A stretch of DNA of 64,000 nt from Lewinella sp. JB7 (lineage in GTDB: Bacteria > Bacteroidota > Bacteroidia > Chitinophagales > Saprospiraceae): assembly GCF_024297185.1 (NCBI RefSeq), contig NZ_JANCTD010000011.1:36946-100945 (forward strand). Direction: 5' to 3'. Every line of letters starts with the position of its first letter. Positions within the stretch are counted from its first letter, which is position 1. Shown one piece after another: positions 28,339 through 38,500 of the stretch. The translations under genes and the position numbers were made by a program. Below the pieces are notes generated by a model. That model was given only the letters and a program-made list of their open reading frames with translations. It had not been told where the DNA came from and did not search any database.

Positions 28339-29772
28339 CTAATACCGGAGATAGGTAGTTTTCTTTTCGAGGTACTGTTCGATGCCGTACTTACCGTCTT
28401 CGCCCCCGCTGCCGGACAGCTTAAGGCCGTTGTGAAAGCCCTGGTGAAGCTCGCCGTGGCCGCGGTTAATGTAGATCTCGCCAAATTCCAGTACGTCGGG
28501 AAGGCGCATGATCTTCGCGAGGTCCTTGGTAAATACGATCGCGGCCAGGCCGTAGCGGCAATCGTTGGCGTATTCCACGGCCTGGTCGAATCCGCTAAAC
28601 TTGATGACGGGCAGTACCGGTCCGAATAATTCCTCGTGCACGATGCGCATATCCTGGGTGACGTCCTCGACCAGGGTAGCCTCGAAGAAGTTCCCCCTGG
28701 CAAAGGCGTCGCCGTCCGGCCGTTTTCCCCCCTGGGTGATGCGGGCTCCCTGGCCGACGCTGTCGGCGATCAATTCTTCCAGCTTGGTGACCACGCCGGC
28801 TTCGGTCAGGGGACCGAGATCGGTGTCCTCCTCACTTGGGTCACCGACCCTGAGTTGAGCGACGGCCTCGCGGAATTTGGCCATAAACTCGTCGTAGATC
28901 TCCTCCTCCACGTACATCCGCTCGTTGCAGGTGCAGACCTGCCCGTAGTTATCGAAGCGGCTGTGGAGGGCACCGGCCACAGCCTCGTCCAGGTCCGCGT
29001 CGGCAAAGACGATGCAGGGGGCCTTGCCGCCCAGTTCGAGTTGGACGTGGGTCAGGTTTGCGGCGGCCGAGCGGGCGATGGCCTGTCCGGTGGGCGTACT
29101 GCCCGTCATGGTGACCATATTTGTCAGGGGGCTTTCCACCAGCGCGACGCCGGCTTCCACGCCGCCGGTCACGACGTTGAGGACGCCGTCGGGCAATCCG
29201 GCTTCCCGGGCCAGGTCGCACAGCATCAGGGCAGACAGCGGCGCGGCGGGGGTTGGCTTCAGGACCATCGTATTTCCGGTGACCAATGCCGGACCGATCT
29301 TTCTGCCCGCGAGGGCTAGTGGAAAGTTCCAGGCTGTAATGGCCACTACTACTCCCCTGGGTACCTTATGAATAAGTAACTGTTCGTTGGGGTTATCGCT
29401 GGGTACGATATCGCCCTCGAGGTGGCGGGCCCAGTCGCAGGCGTACTCCAGAAAGGAAGAGGTGACATCGACTTCGAAGCGGGCGACCTTAAGCAGCTTC
29501 CCCTGTTCGGCAACGATGGTGCGGGCCAGCTCCTCGCGGTGCGCCTTGATCTTATTGCTGAAGGCCCGGACCAGGTCGGCGCGTTGCTTATTGGGCAGGC
29601 GCCGCCAGGACACCTGAGCCACCTTCGCGGCCTCCAGGGCTTTAGTAACGTCGTCGGCCGTAGCGACCGCAACCGAACCGACCGCTTCGCCGTTGGCGGG
29701 ATTGACTACCGTGTCGGTGCCGCCGCTTCCGGACGTCCACTTGCCGTCAATGAATAGCTTAAAGTTTTTCAT
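28339..29772 (-). CDS. AldA-type aldehyde dehydrogenase, likely 3,6-anhydro-L-galactose dehydrogenase
   Basis: This 477-aa NAD(P)-dependent aldehyde dehydrogenase closely resembles E. coli AldA (lactaldehyde/glycolaldehyde dehydrogenase) over its whole length. It has ITAWNFPLAL, MTGSTPTGQAIA, ELGGKAPCIVFADADL with the general-base Glu, a Cys-containing DNYGQVCTCNERMYVEE block and LFGPVLPVIKF. In agar degraders an AldA-like enzyme oxidises 3,6-anhydro-L-galactose to the acid, the step before the cycloisomerase encoded 21 bp downstream. Lactaldehyde oxidation is the alternative if the operon handles L-fucose or L-rhamnose. The cofactor preference cannot be read. It is the third gene of the operon. 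Confidence 0.88.
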   Translation of the reverse strand: MKNFKLFIDGKWTSGSGGTDTVVNPANGEAVGSVAVATADDVTKALEAAKVAQVSWRRLPNKQRADLVRAFSNKIKAHREELARTIVAEQGKLLKVARFEVDVTSSFLEYACDWARHLEGDIVPSDNPNEQLLIHKVPRGVVVAITAWNFPLALAGRKIGPALVTGNTMVLKPTPAAPLSALMLCDLAREAGLPDGVLNVVTGGVEAGVALVESPLTNMVTMTGSTPTGQAIARSAAANLTHVQLELGGKAPCIVFADADLDEAVAGALHSRFDNYGQVCTCNERMYVEEEIYDEFMAKFREAVAQLRVGDPSEEDTDLGPLTEAGVVTKLEELIADSVGQGARITQGGKRPDGDAFARGNFFEATLVEDVTQDMRIVHEELFGPVLPVIKFSGFDQAVEYANDCRYGLAAIVFTKDLAKIMRLPDVLEFGEIYINRGHGELHQGFHNGLKLSGSGGEDGKYGIEQYLEKKTTYLRY

Positions 29773-29790
29773 GGCTTGTCTTTTGAGTGC

Positions 29791-30564
29791 TTACCGTCCC
29801 ATCCAGCCGCCGTCGACGACCAGGATGGTGCCGTGTACGTAGGCGGCGGCTTCGGAGCAGAGGAATACGACCGGGCCGGCGAAGTCTCCGGGCTCTCCCC
29901 AGCGGCCGGCGGGGATGCGCGCCAGGATGCTGTCGGCCCGCTCGGGGTTATTACGTAGGGCTTCGGTATTATCGGTGGCGATGTATCCGGGGGCGATGGC
30001 ATTGACGTTGACCCCGCGGCCCGCCCATTCGTTGGCGAAGGCCATGGTCATCTGGCCGATGGCGCCCTTACTGGCGGCGTAGCCGGGTACGGTGATGCCG
30101 CCCTGGAAGGTGAGGAGGGAAGCGGTAAAGACGATCTTGCCGCTGCCGCGCTCGACCATCTCGCGCCCGAACTCCCGGGTGAGGATGAACTGGGCGTTCT
30201 GGTTGATTTCGATGACCTTATCCCACATTTCGTCGGGGTGCTCGGCGGCCGGCGTGCGGAGGATGGTTCCGGCGTTATTGATGAGTATATCGGGGGTGCC
30301 GTGCTTTTCCTTTACCGCGCCGATGAAGCGGTAAAGGGCCTGACGGTCACCGAAGTCGCAGGAGTACCCGGTGAACGACCGGCCCGTAGCCCTCACTTCT
30401 TGCTCTACTTCCGAACCGGATCCGGACAGCGTCGCGCTCACGCCGATGATGTCGCAACCGGCCTGGGCGAGGCCGAGGGCCATGGCCCGGCCGATGCCGC
30501 GTTTGCAACCGGTGACGAGGGCGGTCTTACCGCTCAGTTGGAAGGCGTCTAAAATATTGGTCAT
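29791..30564 (-). CDS. kduD: KduD-type 2-keto-3-deoxy-D-gluconate 5-dehydrogenase
   Basis: This 257-aa short-chain dehydrogenase aligns well with E. coli KduD: VTGCKRGIGRAMALGLAQAGCDI (Rossmann motif), LINNAGTI, the catalytic set in TASLLTFQGGITVPGYAASKG, the VNAIAPGYIATDNT block and the end VVDGGW. KduD interconverts 2-keto-3-deoxygluconate and 2,5-diketo-3-deoxygluconate. In the known anhydro-L-galactose route the 2,5-diketo compound is made by a separate C5 dehydrogenase and then reduced to KDG by a KduD-like enzyme, so both needed oxidoreductases are in this operon. The gaps to its neighbours are 18 and 6 bp. Confidence 0.88.
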   Translation of the reverse strand: MTNILDAFQLSGKTALVTGCKRGIGRAMALGLAQAGCDIIGVSATLSGSGSEVEQEVRATGRSFTGYSCDFGDRQALYRFIGAVKEKHGTPDILINNAGTILRTPAAEHPDEMWDKVIEINQNAQFILTREFGREMVERGSGKIVFTASLLTFQGGITVPGYAASKGAIGQMTMAFANEWAGRGVNVNAIAPGYIATDNTEALRNNPERADSILARIPAGRWGEPGDFAGPVVFLCSEAAAYVHGTILVVDGGWMGR

Positions 30565-30570
30565 ACCTGA

Positions 30571-31593
30571 TTATGCTTGACAATCGAGCAGCACTTTCAT
30601 GCCGTCGGGGTTTTGATCTATTTGCTCGAAGACGGATTGCACCTCCCGGAGGGGGGCGACGGAGGTGATCAGGGATTCCAGGGGTAAGGATCCTTCCGCA
30701 ACCAGGCGAATGGCATCTTCGTAATCTTCGGGTTCGTAGACGCGGGCACCGATGAGCTGCAGTTCTTTCCAGAAGAACTTGAAGAGATTCACCGGACGGG
30801 GTTGTCCGTGAATGGCGACGAGCACGATGCGCCCGCGTATTCCGGCCACCTCGGTCATGACGTCAATGGTGGGTTGCACGCCGGCTACTTCGAAGACCAC
30901 GTCCGCCAGCCCGCCGTCGGTCTGCCGGGAAACGTAGTCGACCAGGTTCTCTTTGGCCGGATTCACCACCGCGAAACCCAGCTCCCTGGCCAGTGCAACC
31001 CGGGTTTCGTTGGTTTCGGAAATTAGGACGTTGGCTCCCGCGCTCCGCGCCCGCATCGCTACGAGCATCCCGATGGGCCCGCCGCCCAGCACGACGGCGT
31101 ATTCACCTTCCCGGAGACCGCCCAGGCGTACGTCATGACAGGCAACGGCCAGAGGTTCGATCAGGGCGGCCAGGCGCATATCGATGTCCGGAGGCAACTT
31201 ATGCAGGGTGAAGGCCGGCACGTTCCAGTAGGCCTGCATGGCACCGGGACTGTCGATGCCGATGAATTTGAGGGCCGCGGCAATATGGTGGTGGCCCTTA
31301 TCGGAAGCTTGGGCTCCGCGGTCATCGAGGGGCCGGACGACCACCTTATCCCCTACCCCGAAATCGGTCACGCCCTCCCCTACGGCATCGACCGTTCCGG
31401 ACATTTCGTGGCCGATGGTTTGGGGGGTACTTACGCGCTGGTCCATCATACCGTGGTAGATGTGGACGTCGGTGCCGCACACGCCGCAGTACGCAACCCT
31501 GAGGCGGACCTCTCCGGGATCGGGAGAACTGACGGGTGCGTCAACGATGTCGAATTGTTTGTCGCCCGTATACCGGGTGGCTTTGTTGGTCAT
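30571..31593 (-). CDS. Zinc-dependent alcohol dehydrogenase, possibly 2-keto-3-deoxy-L-galactonate 5-dehydrogenase
   Basis: This 340-aa medium-chain dehydrogenase keeps the catalytic zinc site (YCGVCGTDVH and TIGHEMSG) and the VVLGGGPIGMLVA NAD-binding loop. The lobe that normally carries four Cys for structural zinc reads RPLDDRGAQASDKGHHHI and has none of them, so structural zinc is probably absent. It is the first gene of the operon, so its promoter should be in the 235-bp gap shared with uvrA. The neighbouring KduD and the cycloisomerase suggest it oxidises C5 of 2-keto-3-deoxy-L-galactonate; EC 1.1.1.389 has been described in agar degraders. L-threonine or butanediol dehydrogenase type is the alternative. 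Confidence 0.8.
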   Translation of the reverse strand: MTNKATRYTGDKQFDIVDAPVSSPDPGEVRLRVAYCGVCGTDVHIYHGMMDQRVSTPQTIGHEMSGTVDAVGEGVTDFGVGDKVVVRPLDDRGAQASDKGHHHIAAALKFIGIDSPGAMQAYWNVPAFTLHKLPPDIDMRLAALIEPLAVACHDVRLGGLREGEYAVVLGGGPIGMLVAMRARSAGANVLISETNETRVALARELGFAVVNPAKENLVDYVSRQTDGGLADVVFEVAGVQPTIDVMTEVAGIRGRIVLVAIHGQPRPVNLFKFFWKELQLIGARVYEPEDYEDAIRLVAEGSLPLESLITSVAPLREVQSVFEQIDQNPDGMKVLLDCQA

Positions 31594-31828
31594 GCCGAAC
31601 GGAGGTTATGAGGGGGTAAAGAAGCGAAGCGGAGTAGTGATCCGGGGTTACCCGTGGGTCTAAACCTATAACATATGGGTAAGGAATCACTAAACGGTGG
31701 CTGTTCCTGACTTACGGGGTAGAGAATGAGGGATTTGGCGCGCTGGGGTCGGCCGTTTTTCCGTTCAGGATCCCGACTTCGCCGGGCGGCCGCCAAAACC
31801 CGGACGCCGCCCCAGCCGTTTCCACCCC

Positions 31829-34651
31829 ATGTCCACCAACCGCCAAGACCTGAGCGCGGCCGATCTGAGGAGCGCCGTATTTATCAAGGGAGCCAATGCC
31901 AATAATCTGAAGAACGTCGATCTGACCATCCCGAAGAACCAGCTCGTCGTGGTCACCGGGGTCAGCGGAAGCGGCAAATCGAGCATCACGATGGATACGC
32001 TCTTCGCCGAGGGGCAACGGCGCTACGTGGAGTCGTTGAGCAGCTACGCGCGGCAATTCCTGATGCGGATGAAGAAGCCGGAGGTAGATTACATCCGGGG
32101 TATTTGTCCGGCCATCGCCATCGAGCAGAAGACCACGACGGCCAACGCGCGCTCCACGGTGGGCACCCTGACGGAGATCTACGACTACCTGCGTCTCCTC
32201 TACGCCCGGGTGGGCCGTACCTACAGTCCCATCAGCGGGGAGGAAGTGCGGCGGCACAGCGTATCGGACGTCGTGGACTACATCACCGGTCGGGAGGAGG
32301 GCAGCCGCGTTTACCTTTACGCTCCCGTACCCCGGACTTACGGAGACCGGACCCTGCGGCGCGAACTCGAACTACTACAGCAGAAGGGTTATACGCGAGT
32401 CCTGGTGGACGACGAGCCCCAACAGATCGAGGACGTGCTGGAGAGTGGGCGCGGCAGCCTCGACAAGATGCTCGATCAGCTGGAGACCGAAGAGGAAGTG
32501 ATGGTGCTGGTGGACCGCTTCATCGTGCGGGCCGGCGACGAGGAAAACGATAAGCGAATCGCGGACTCCGTGCAGACCGCCTTTACGGAGGGGAGCGGGG
32601 AGGTCGTCGTCAGCCTGGACGGCGGGGAATGGGCCGCCTTCAACAATCGCTTCGAGCTGGACGGGATGATCTTTCTGGAACCCTCCCCCGCCCTGTTCAA
32701 TTACAACAATCCCTACGGAGCCTGCCCGACCTGCGAGGGGTTCAGCCGGACCATGGGCATCGACGAGGATAAGGTGATCCCTAATCCCGGCCTTTCCGTC
32801 TACGACGGGGCCGTAGCCCCCTGGTCGGGCAGCAGCTACGGACAGTGGCAGACCGACTTCCTGCGCGTGGCCAATCGCTTTCAGTTTCCGGTGCACACTC
32901 CCTACGCCGACCTGACGCAGGCCCAGAAGGATGAACTGTGGGACGGCAACCGCCACGCCCAGGGTATCCACGCCTTCTTCGAGGAACTGCAGAAAAAGCT
33001 CTATAAGATCCAGAACCGGGTGATGCTGGCGCGCTACCGGGGCCGCACGCTTTGTCACACGTGCAAGGGCGGGCGGCTGCGCAAGGAGGCCGGTTACGTC
33101 AAGATCGACGGAAAGGCCATCATGGAGCTCGTCGATTTGCCCATCGACCTGCTGCAGCAGCACTTCCTGGACCTGAAGCTCAACGACCACGACGCTACCA
33201 TCGCCCGCCGGCTGCTGCTCGAGATCAATAACCGACTGCAGAGCATGATGGACCTGGGCCTTGGTTACCTGACCATCAACCGTCTGAGCAACACCCTGTC
33301 CGGGGGCGAGAGCCAGCGCATCAATCTGACCCGCACGCTGGGCAGCAACCTGACGGCCAGTATGTACATTCTCGACGAGCCGAGCGTGGGCCTGCATCCC
33401 CGGGATACCGAACGACTGGTGAAGGTACTGCGGCGACTCCGCGATCTGGGCAATACCGTCCTGGTCGTCGAACACGAAGAGGGCATCATCGCCGCGGCGG
33501 ATTACCTGATCGACGTCGGACCGGCAGCGGGGGTCTACGGCGGCGAAATCGTCTTTGCCGGTCCCTATGAAGCCATCTATGGGGAAGCGACCGAAAGCCT
33601 GACCACGAAATACATGAACGGCACGATGCAAATCGAGGTGCCGGAGCAGCGCCGCCGCCTGACGAACTGGATCAAGCTCGAGGGCGCGCGCATGCACAAC
33701 CTGAAGAAGATCGACGTCCAGATTCCCCTGAACGCCATTACGGTGGTCTCCGGCGTATCCGGCAGTGGTAAGACCAGTCTGATCAAGGGCATCCTCTACC
33801 CCGCCCTCCGCCGCGAACTCGGGGAAGGGACCTCCCAGGCCCCGGGGCCTTACTCGCGGATCGACGGTGATCTGAAGTTGCTGACCCAGGTAGAGATGGT
33901 CAATCAGAGTCCCATCGGTAAGAGTAGCCGCTCCAATCCAGTGACCTACGTCGGGGCCTACGATGCCATCCGCAACCTGATGGTGAATCAGCAATTGGCT
34001 AAAATTCGGGGCTACAAGCCGAGTTTCTTCAGCTTCAACGTAGACGGCGGCCGCTGCCCCACCTGCAAGGGCGAGGGGGAACAGGTGGTGGAAATGCAGT
34101 TCCTTGCCGATGTCCGCCTGGTATGCGAGGAGTGCAACGGCGCCCGCTTCAAGCGCGAGATCCTCGACGTACAGTACAACGGTAAGAACATCGCCGAAAT
34201 CCTGGACCTCAGTATTGACGAAGCGATCGGCTTCTTTGCCGAGGAGAAAGACATTATGAAAAAACTGCAGCCCCTGCAGGACGTCGGATTGGGCTACGTC
34301 ACCCTCGGCCAGTCCAGCTCTACCCTATCCGGCGGCGAGGCGCAGCGGGTGAAGTTGGCCAGTTTCCTCACGAAGGAAAAGAAGGGCGAGCACATCCTTT
34401 TCATTTTCGACGAGCCTACGACCGGCCTGCACTTTCACGACGTCAAGGTGTTGCTGTCGGCCATGAACGCCCTGGTGGAAAACGGTCATACCGTACTGAT
34501 CGTCGAGCACAATATTGACGTCATCAAGTCGGCCGACTACGTCATCGACCTCGGCCCGGAAGGCGGACGCGACGGCGGTCACCTGGTCTTTCAGGGCCGG
34601 CCGGAGGAGTTGAAGGAGGTGGAGGGGAGTTATACGGGGAAGTATCTGTAG
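31829..34651 (+). CDS. uvrA: UvrA, excinuclease ABC subunit A
   Basis: This 940-aa protein is UvrA, the damage-recognition ATPase of nucleotide excision repair. Each half has a P-loop (VTGVSGSGKSS near residue 50, VSGVSGSGKTS near 645), an ABC signature (LSGGESQRINL near 490, LSGGEAQRVKL near 830) and an ATP-binding switch. The zinc-binding Cys pairs are present in GACPTCEGF/LCHTCKGG and CPTCKGEG/CEECNGARF. The length is the family norm. It is divergent from the anhydrogalactose operon and is probably constitutive or damage-induced; no LexA-type operator was identified. Confidence 0.97.
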   Translation: MSTNRQDLSAADLRSAVFIKGANANNLKNVDLTIPKNQLVVVTGVSGSGKSSITMDTLFAEGQRRYVESLSSYARQFLMRMKKPEVDYIRGICPAIAIEQKTTTANARSTVGTLTEIYDYLRLLYARVGRTYSPISGEEVRRHSVSDVVDYITGREEGSRVYLYAPVPRTYGDRTLRRELELLQQKGYTRVLVDDEPQQIEDVLESGRGSLDKMLDQLETEEEVMVLVDRFIVRAGDEENDKRIADSVQTAFTEGSGEVVVSLDGGEWAAFNNRFELDGMIFLEPSPALFNYNNPYGACPTCEGFSRTMGIDEDKVIPNPGLSVYDGAVAPWSGSSYGQWQTDFLRVANRFQFPVHTPYADLTQAQKDELWDGNRHAQGIHAFFEELQKKLYKIQNRVMLARYRGRTLCHTCKGGRLRKEAGYVKIDGKAIMELVDLPIDLLQQHFLDLKLNDHDATIARRLLLEINNRLQSMMDLGLGYLTINRLSNTLSGGESQRINLTRTLGSNLTASMYILDEPSVGLHPRDTERLVKVLRRLRDLGNTVLVVEHEEGIIAAADYLIDVGPAAGVYGGEIVFAGPYEAIYGEATESLTTKYMNGTMQIEVPEQRRRLTNWIKLEGARMHNLKKIDVQIPLNAITVVSGVSGSGKTSLIKGILYPALRRELGEGTSQAPGPYSRIDGDLKLLTQVEMVNQSPIGKSSRSNPVTYVGAYDAIRNLMVNQQLAKIRGYKPSFFSFNVDGGRCPTCKGEGEQVVEMQFLADVRLVCEECNGARFKREILDVQYNGKNIAEILDLSIDEAIGFFAEEKDIMKKLQPLQDVGLGYVTLGQSSSTLSGGEAQRVKLASFLTKEKKGEHILFIFDEPTTGLHFHDVKVLLSAMNALVENGHTVLIVEHNIDVIKSADYVIDLGPEGGRDGGHLVFQGRPEELKEVEGSYTGKYL

Positions 34652-34659
34652 GAGGTGGA

Positions 34660-35360
34660 AATTTGAAATTTCCAATTTTCAATTTAAAATTGATGGCTCT
34701 GCTCGCTGTGCTCGTGTAGGGTCGAGGCGTTGGACGCCGAGGGAGAGGAGGTGAAATTTAAAATTGCCAATTTTTAATTTGAAATTGACGGCTCTGCTCG
34801 CTGCGCTCGTGTAGGGTCGAGGCGTTGTACGCCGAGAGAAGGGAAGTGAAATTTAAAATTGCCAATTTTTAATTTGAAATTGGCGGGGATGCTCGCTGCG
34901 CTCGTTTAAGGTCGAGGCGTTGTACGCCGAGGGAAGGGAGGCAAAATTTGAAATTGCCAATTTTCAGTTTGAAATTGATGCCTCTGCTCGCTGCGCTCGT
35001 GTGAGGTCGAGGCGTTGTACGCCGAGGGAGGGGAGGTGAAATTTAAAATCGCCAATTTTCAATTTGAAATTGGCGGGGATGCTCGCTGTGCTCGTGTGAG
35101 GCCGAAGCGTTGTACGCCGAGGGAGAGGAGGCAAAATTTGAAATTGCCAATTTTCAGTTTGAAATTGATGCCTCTGCTCGCTGCGCTCGTGTGAGGTCGA
35201 GGCGTTGTACGCCGAGGGAGGGGAGGTGAAATTTAAAATCGCCAATTTTCAATTTGAAATTGGCGGGGATGCTCGCTGTGCTCGTGTGAGGCCGAAGCGT
35301 TGTACGCCGAGGGAGAGGAGGCAAAATTTAAAATCGCCAATTTTCAATTTGAAATTGACG
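34660..35360. repeat. Seven tandem copies of a 95-bp AT/GC-mosaic repeat
   Basis: The core GTCGAGGCGTTGTACGCCGA (or a close variant) recurs at 34721, 34816, 34911, 35006, 35101, 35196 and 35291, an exact 95-bp period. Each unit has an AT-rich arm (AATTTGAAATTGCCAATTTT type, itself partly palindromic), a GCTCGCTGCGCTCGT block and a GGCGT-TGT-ACGCC hairpin core. Units 4-5 and 6-7 are near-identical pairs, giving a 190-bp superperiod and implying recent duplication. No spacer variation is present, so this is not a CRISPR array. It fills the gap between uvrA and the subtilase gene; no coding frame in it is credible. Confidence 0.92.
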
Positions 35361-35393
35361 GGTTGACTTGTCTTGCGCTCCCCCAAAATGTCG

Positions 35394-35414
35394 GCTCCCG
35401 CGCGCCGCCGCCCG
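35394..35414 (+). repeat. Copy of dispersed GC-rich intergenic motif
   Basis: The sequence starts GCTCCCGCGCGCCGCCGCCC and is identical over 21 bases to the copy at 18768-18788. It lies about 110-130 bp before the subtilase start codon. Confidence 0.75.
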
Positions 35415-35524
35415 TCCGAATACCCGATCCGAAAGACTGTGTAAACACATTGTTTGCGAACGAGGGGATTTCTGCCTAACTTCCACAGCAGGGTTTTGGT
35501 CGCTTGACCGCAAGACACGAACAC

Positions 35525-38500
35525 ATGAACATTCACACCCACCAAGGAACAGTAGGCTCTGTTCCGTTATTCGCTTATTCTCTGCCGGCTCGCCTTCGAG
35601 CAGCTGCTGCACCACTGCTTTTTCTCGTTGGCTGGCTCGTACTCAGCAGCTCCGTCGGGGCCCAGAATGTGCGTACTTACACCACCACCGGCGGCAGTGA
35701 CGACTGGCTCGATGCATCGGCGTGGAGTTGCAGGGGTGGGGGCTGTAACGCGAATCCCGTTCCGACGAAGCAGCTGGACCGGCAGGTGGTGATCATCGGG
35801 CATACGATCAATTACCGCCTTAACCAGGCGATCGTGGTCCCCGCTTCGGGATCGATCACCATCCGGGACGGCGCGGTCCTCCATCTGTCCTCGAACCTGA
35901 ACGTGCGGGCGGGCGGAGTGGTCACCATCAACAAGGGGCGGCTGGACATCGGTCCGGGGGTGCTCAACAACGCCGGACTGCTGGATGCGACCGACGCCGT
36001 CATCGTCAAGGACGGAAACTTCATCAACGACGGCGAGACCATCCTGAACCGCTCCTGCCTGGACCTGGTCGAAGGCAATTTCAACAATAACGGCCGGCTG
36101 AGGGGCGAGGGAGCGGTCACCACCCAGAACGGCAACATCAACAACAACGGAGACTGGGCCGCTACGGGAATTCTCTACTGCGCGAGCGGCAACGCCTCCA
36201 AGGTGCCGGGCGCGGAAGACTGTGCCGGCGTGGCCCGGTACTGCGAGTGCGTCAGCGGCAACTGCGACATCCTGCCCGGCTACCGTTCCACGACCAAGGT
36301 GGAGGAACTCATCGGTTCCGAGCTGACCTCCCTGGCGGCCGACTACGACCCCGACAACCCGCCGACGCCGCGCATTTACCGTATTCAGGCAAATGAGGTA
36401 CTCATTGACATCATCGTCGTCGACGGCTTCCGGCAGCAGGTCGTGGACTTACTGAACAACACCTACGGGATTCCCTCCGCGGCCTTCATCGACAACGGAG
36501 TGAATCAACTGCTCATCACGGTGTACTTCCCCATCAACCAACTAGGTTCGCTCAATGGCCGGGGCGACATCATCAACTACGTTCGCCCCGCCTTCCCGGC
36601 GATTTCCAATGCCGGCCTGATCACCAGTCAGGGCGATACCGCCCAGGGATCCTTCCTGGCCCGGGGCGGATTCGGACTGGACGGAAGCGGAATGAAGATC
36701 GGCGTGATTTCCGACAGCTACAGTAGCAATCAGGCCGGACTTAACGCCGATATCGGCAACGGCGACCTGCCCGGCGGGGACGATGCGGTAACGGAAGTGC
36801 CGGTCATCGTCAACGGATCGCCGATTACGGTAGCGGGTTCCGACGAGGGGCGGGCCATGCTACAGATCGTCCACGACGTAGCGCCGCAGGCAGAACTCTT
36901 CTTCCGGACCGGCTTCATCAGCGCCGGCAATTTCGCCGCCGGGATCACCGACCTGGCCGAGAACTACGATTGCGACGTGATCGTGGACGACCTTACTTAC
37001 CTCACCGAGCCTTTCTTAAAGGATGGATTAGTAGCCCAGGCAGTTCAGCAGGCGACCCGGGACGAGGGCGTGACCTACGTGACCTCGGCCGGCAACTTTG
37101 CCTCCCGCTCCTACGAAGGCACCCTGGCCGCCGGCGGTAGCTACCACGATTTCGGTGGCGGCGATGTGTTACAGCAAGTGAACCTGGATGTCGGTTTTTA
37201 CCTGCTGGTACTGCAGTGGGAGGACAACTTCTACTCTATCGGTGAGACGGCGGAGGGCACCGTCGAGGACCTGGACATTTACCTCACCGAGAACGACGGA
37301 TCTGTCCTCTACGGCTTCAACCGCAACAACCTGGGGGGCGATCCGATCGAGGTGCTGCCCTTCGAGGTGGTCAACCCCACCAGTACCAACATACGGATCG
37401 AGCGGGGACCGGGAAGTGAGGGCGGGCCGGTCAAATTCAAGTACGTCGTATTCCTGGCCGGCGACCGGGGCGTCTTTGACGCCGAATACATGAGTACCAC
37501 GCCGGGTTCGGGGAATTCGACGATCGTCGGGCACGCGAACGCCGAGGACGCCCTGACCGTGGGGGCCGTGCGTTACAATAATACGGGCGCGGTCGAAAGC
37601 TTCTCCTCCACCGGCGGTACGCCCATCGCGGGTGAGGCTGCGTTACGCCAGAAGCCCGACTTTAACGGCCCCAACGGAGTGAACACCAGCGTCGGTTTCG
37701 GCTCGCTGGACGTGGAGGGTGATGGTGTTCCCAACTTTTTCGGCACCTCGGCGGCCGCTCCCCACGTCGCGGCGGCGGCGGCTCTGCTCCTCGAAGCCCG
37801 ACAAAAATTCGGACTCGCCGCCACCGCAGAGACCTCCGGCGCCTGGGTACGCGATCTGTTGCGGCGGACCGCCTCCCACGGCGGCGCGTACGATCCCGTG
37901 GGGGGCTACGGCTTCGTTTCCACCCTTGCGGCGGTCGACGAGTTTGCCACTCCGACGCCCCGGCTGACGGCGCTCAACATTCAGAACCTGGCGGAGGGCC
38001 GGCAGCCCGGCGAAGTCGCGTTTAACCTTATCCTGGAGGGGGCTTTCTTTGACGAGACTACCCTCGTATTCTTTCGGGATCAGATCCTGGACATCATTTC
38101 CATCAGTCCCGACCGTACGCGGGCCGAGGTACTGGTTCCCCCCTTCATCGGCAATCCACCGATCTACGTATTTAACCCGCCCAACGTGCCCGTAACCAAC
38201 GGTACCGACGGGGGGACATCCGATACGCTGACCTTCGAGGACATTCCCCTCACCGACGTGCGGATCGTCGCCGAGAATCAGAGCAAGCACTACGGCGCTC
38301 CGCTACCGGAACTGACTTACCGCATTGAAAGTACCGGCGAGCCCATCGACCCGGCGGTATTGCCCCTGATCGAAGCCGCGATCAGCCTGGAAACTGCGGC
38401 CACCACCGGCAGTCTGATCGTCGACGTCGGTTACGCCATCACTCCGGTGTGGGATCCGGCCGCCCTCGATCCGGCCGTCGCGGAACTGTACAGATTGGAG

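Noticed and set aside
31594..31828. Operator or riboswitch between the sugar operon and uvrA
   Set aside because: No clear palindrome or conserved fold is visible; it may hold two promoters but nothing specific can be shown.
32375..33994. 539-aa open frame on the minus strand
   Set aside because: It lies wholly inside uvrA on the opposite strand, has no family features and follows from the high GC content.
34660..35360. CRISPR array
   Set aside because: The period is exactly 95 bp with no variable spacers; units are near-identical over their whole length, and no cas gene is near.
34660..35360. Integron attC cassette array
   Set aside because: There are no cassette genes between units, no integrase, and the units lack GTTRRRY-type cores in the right places.
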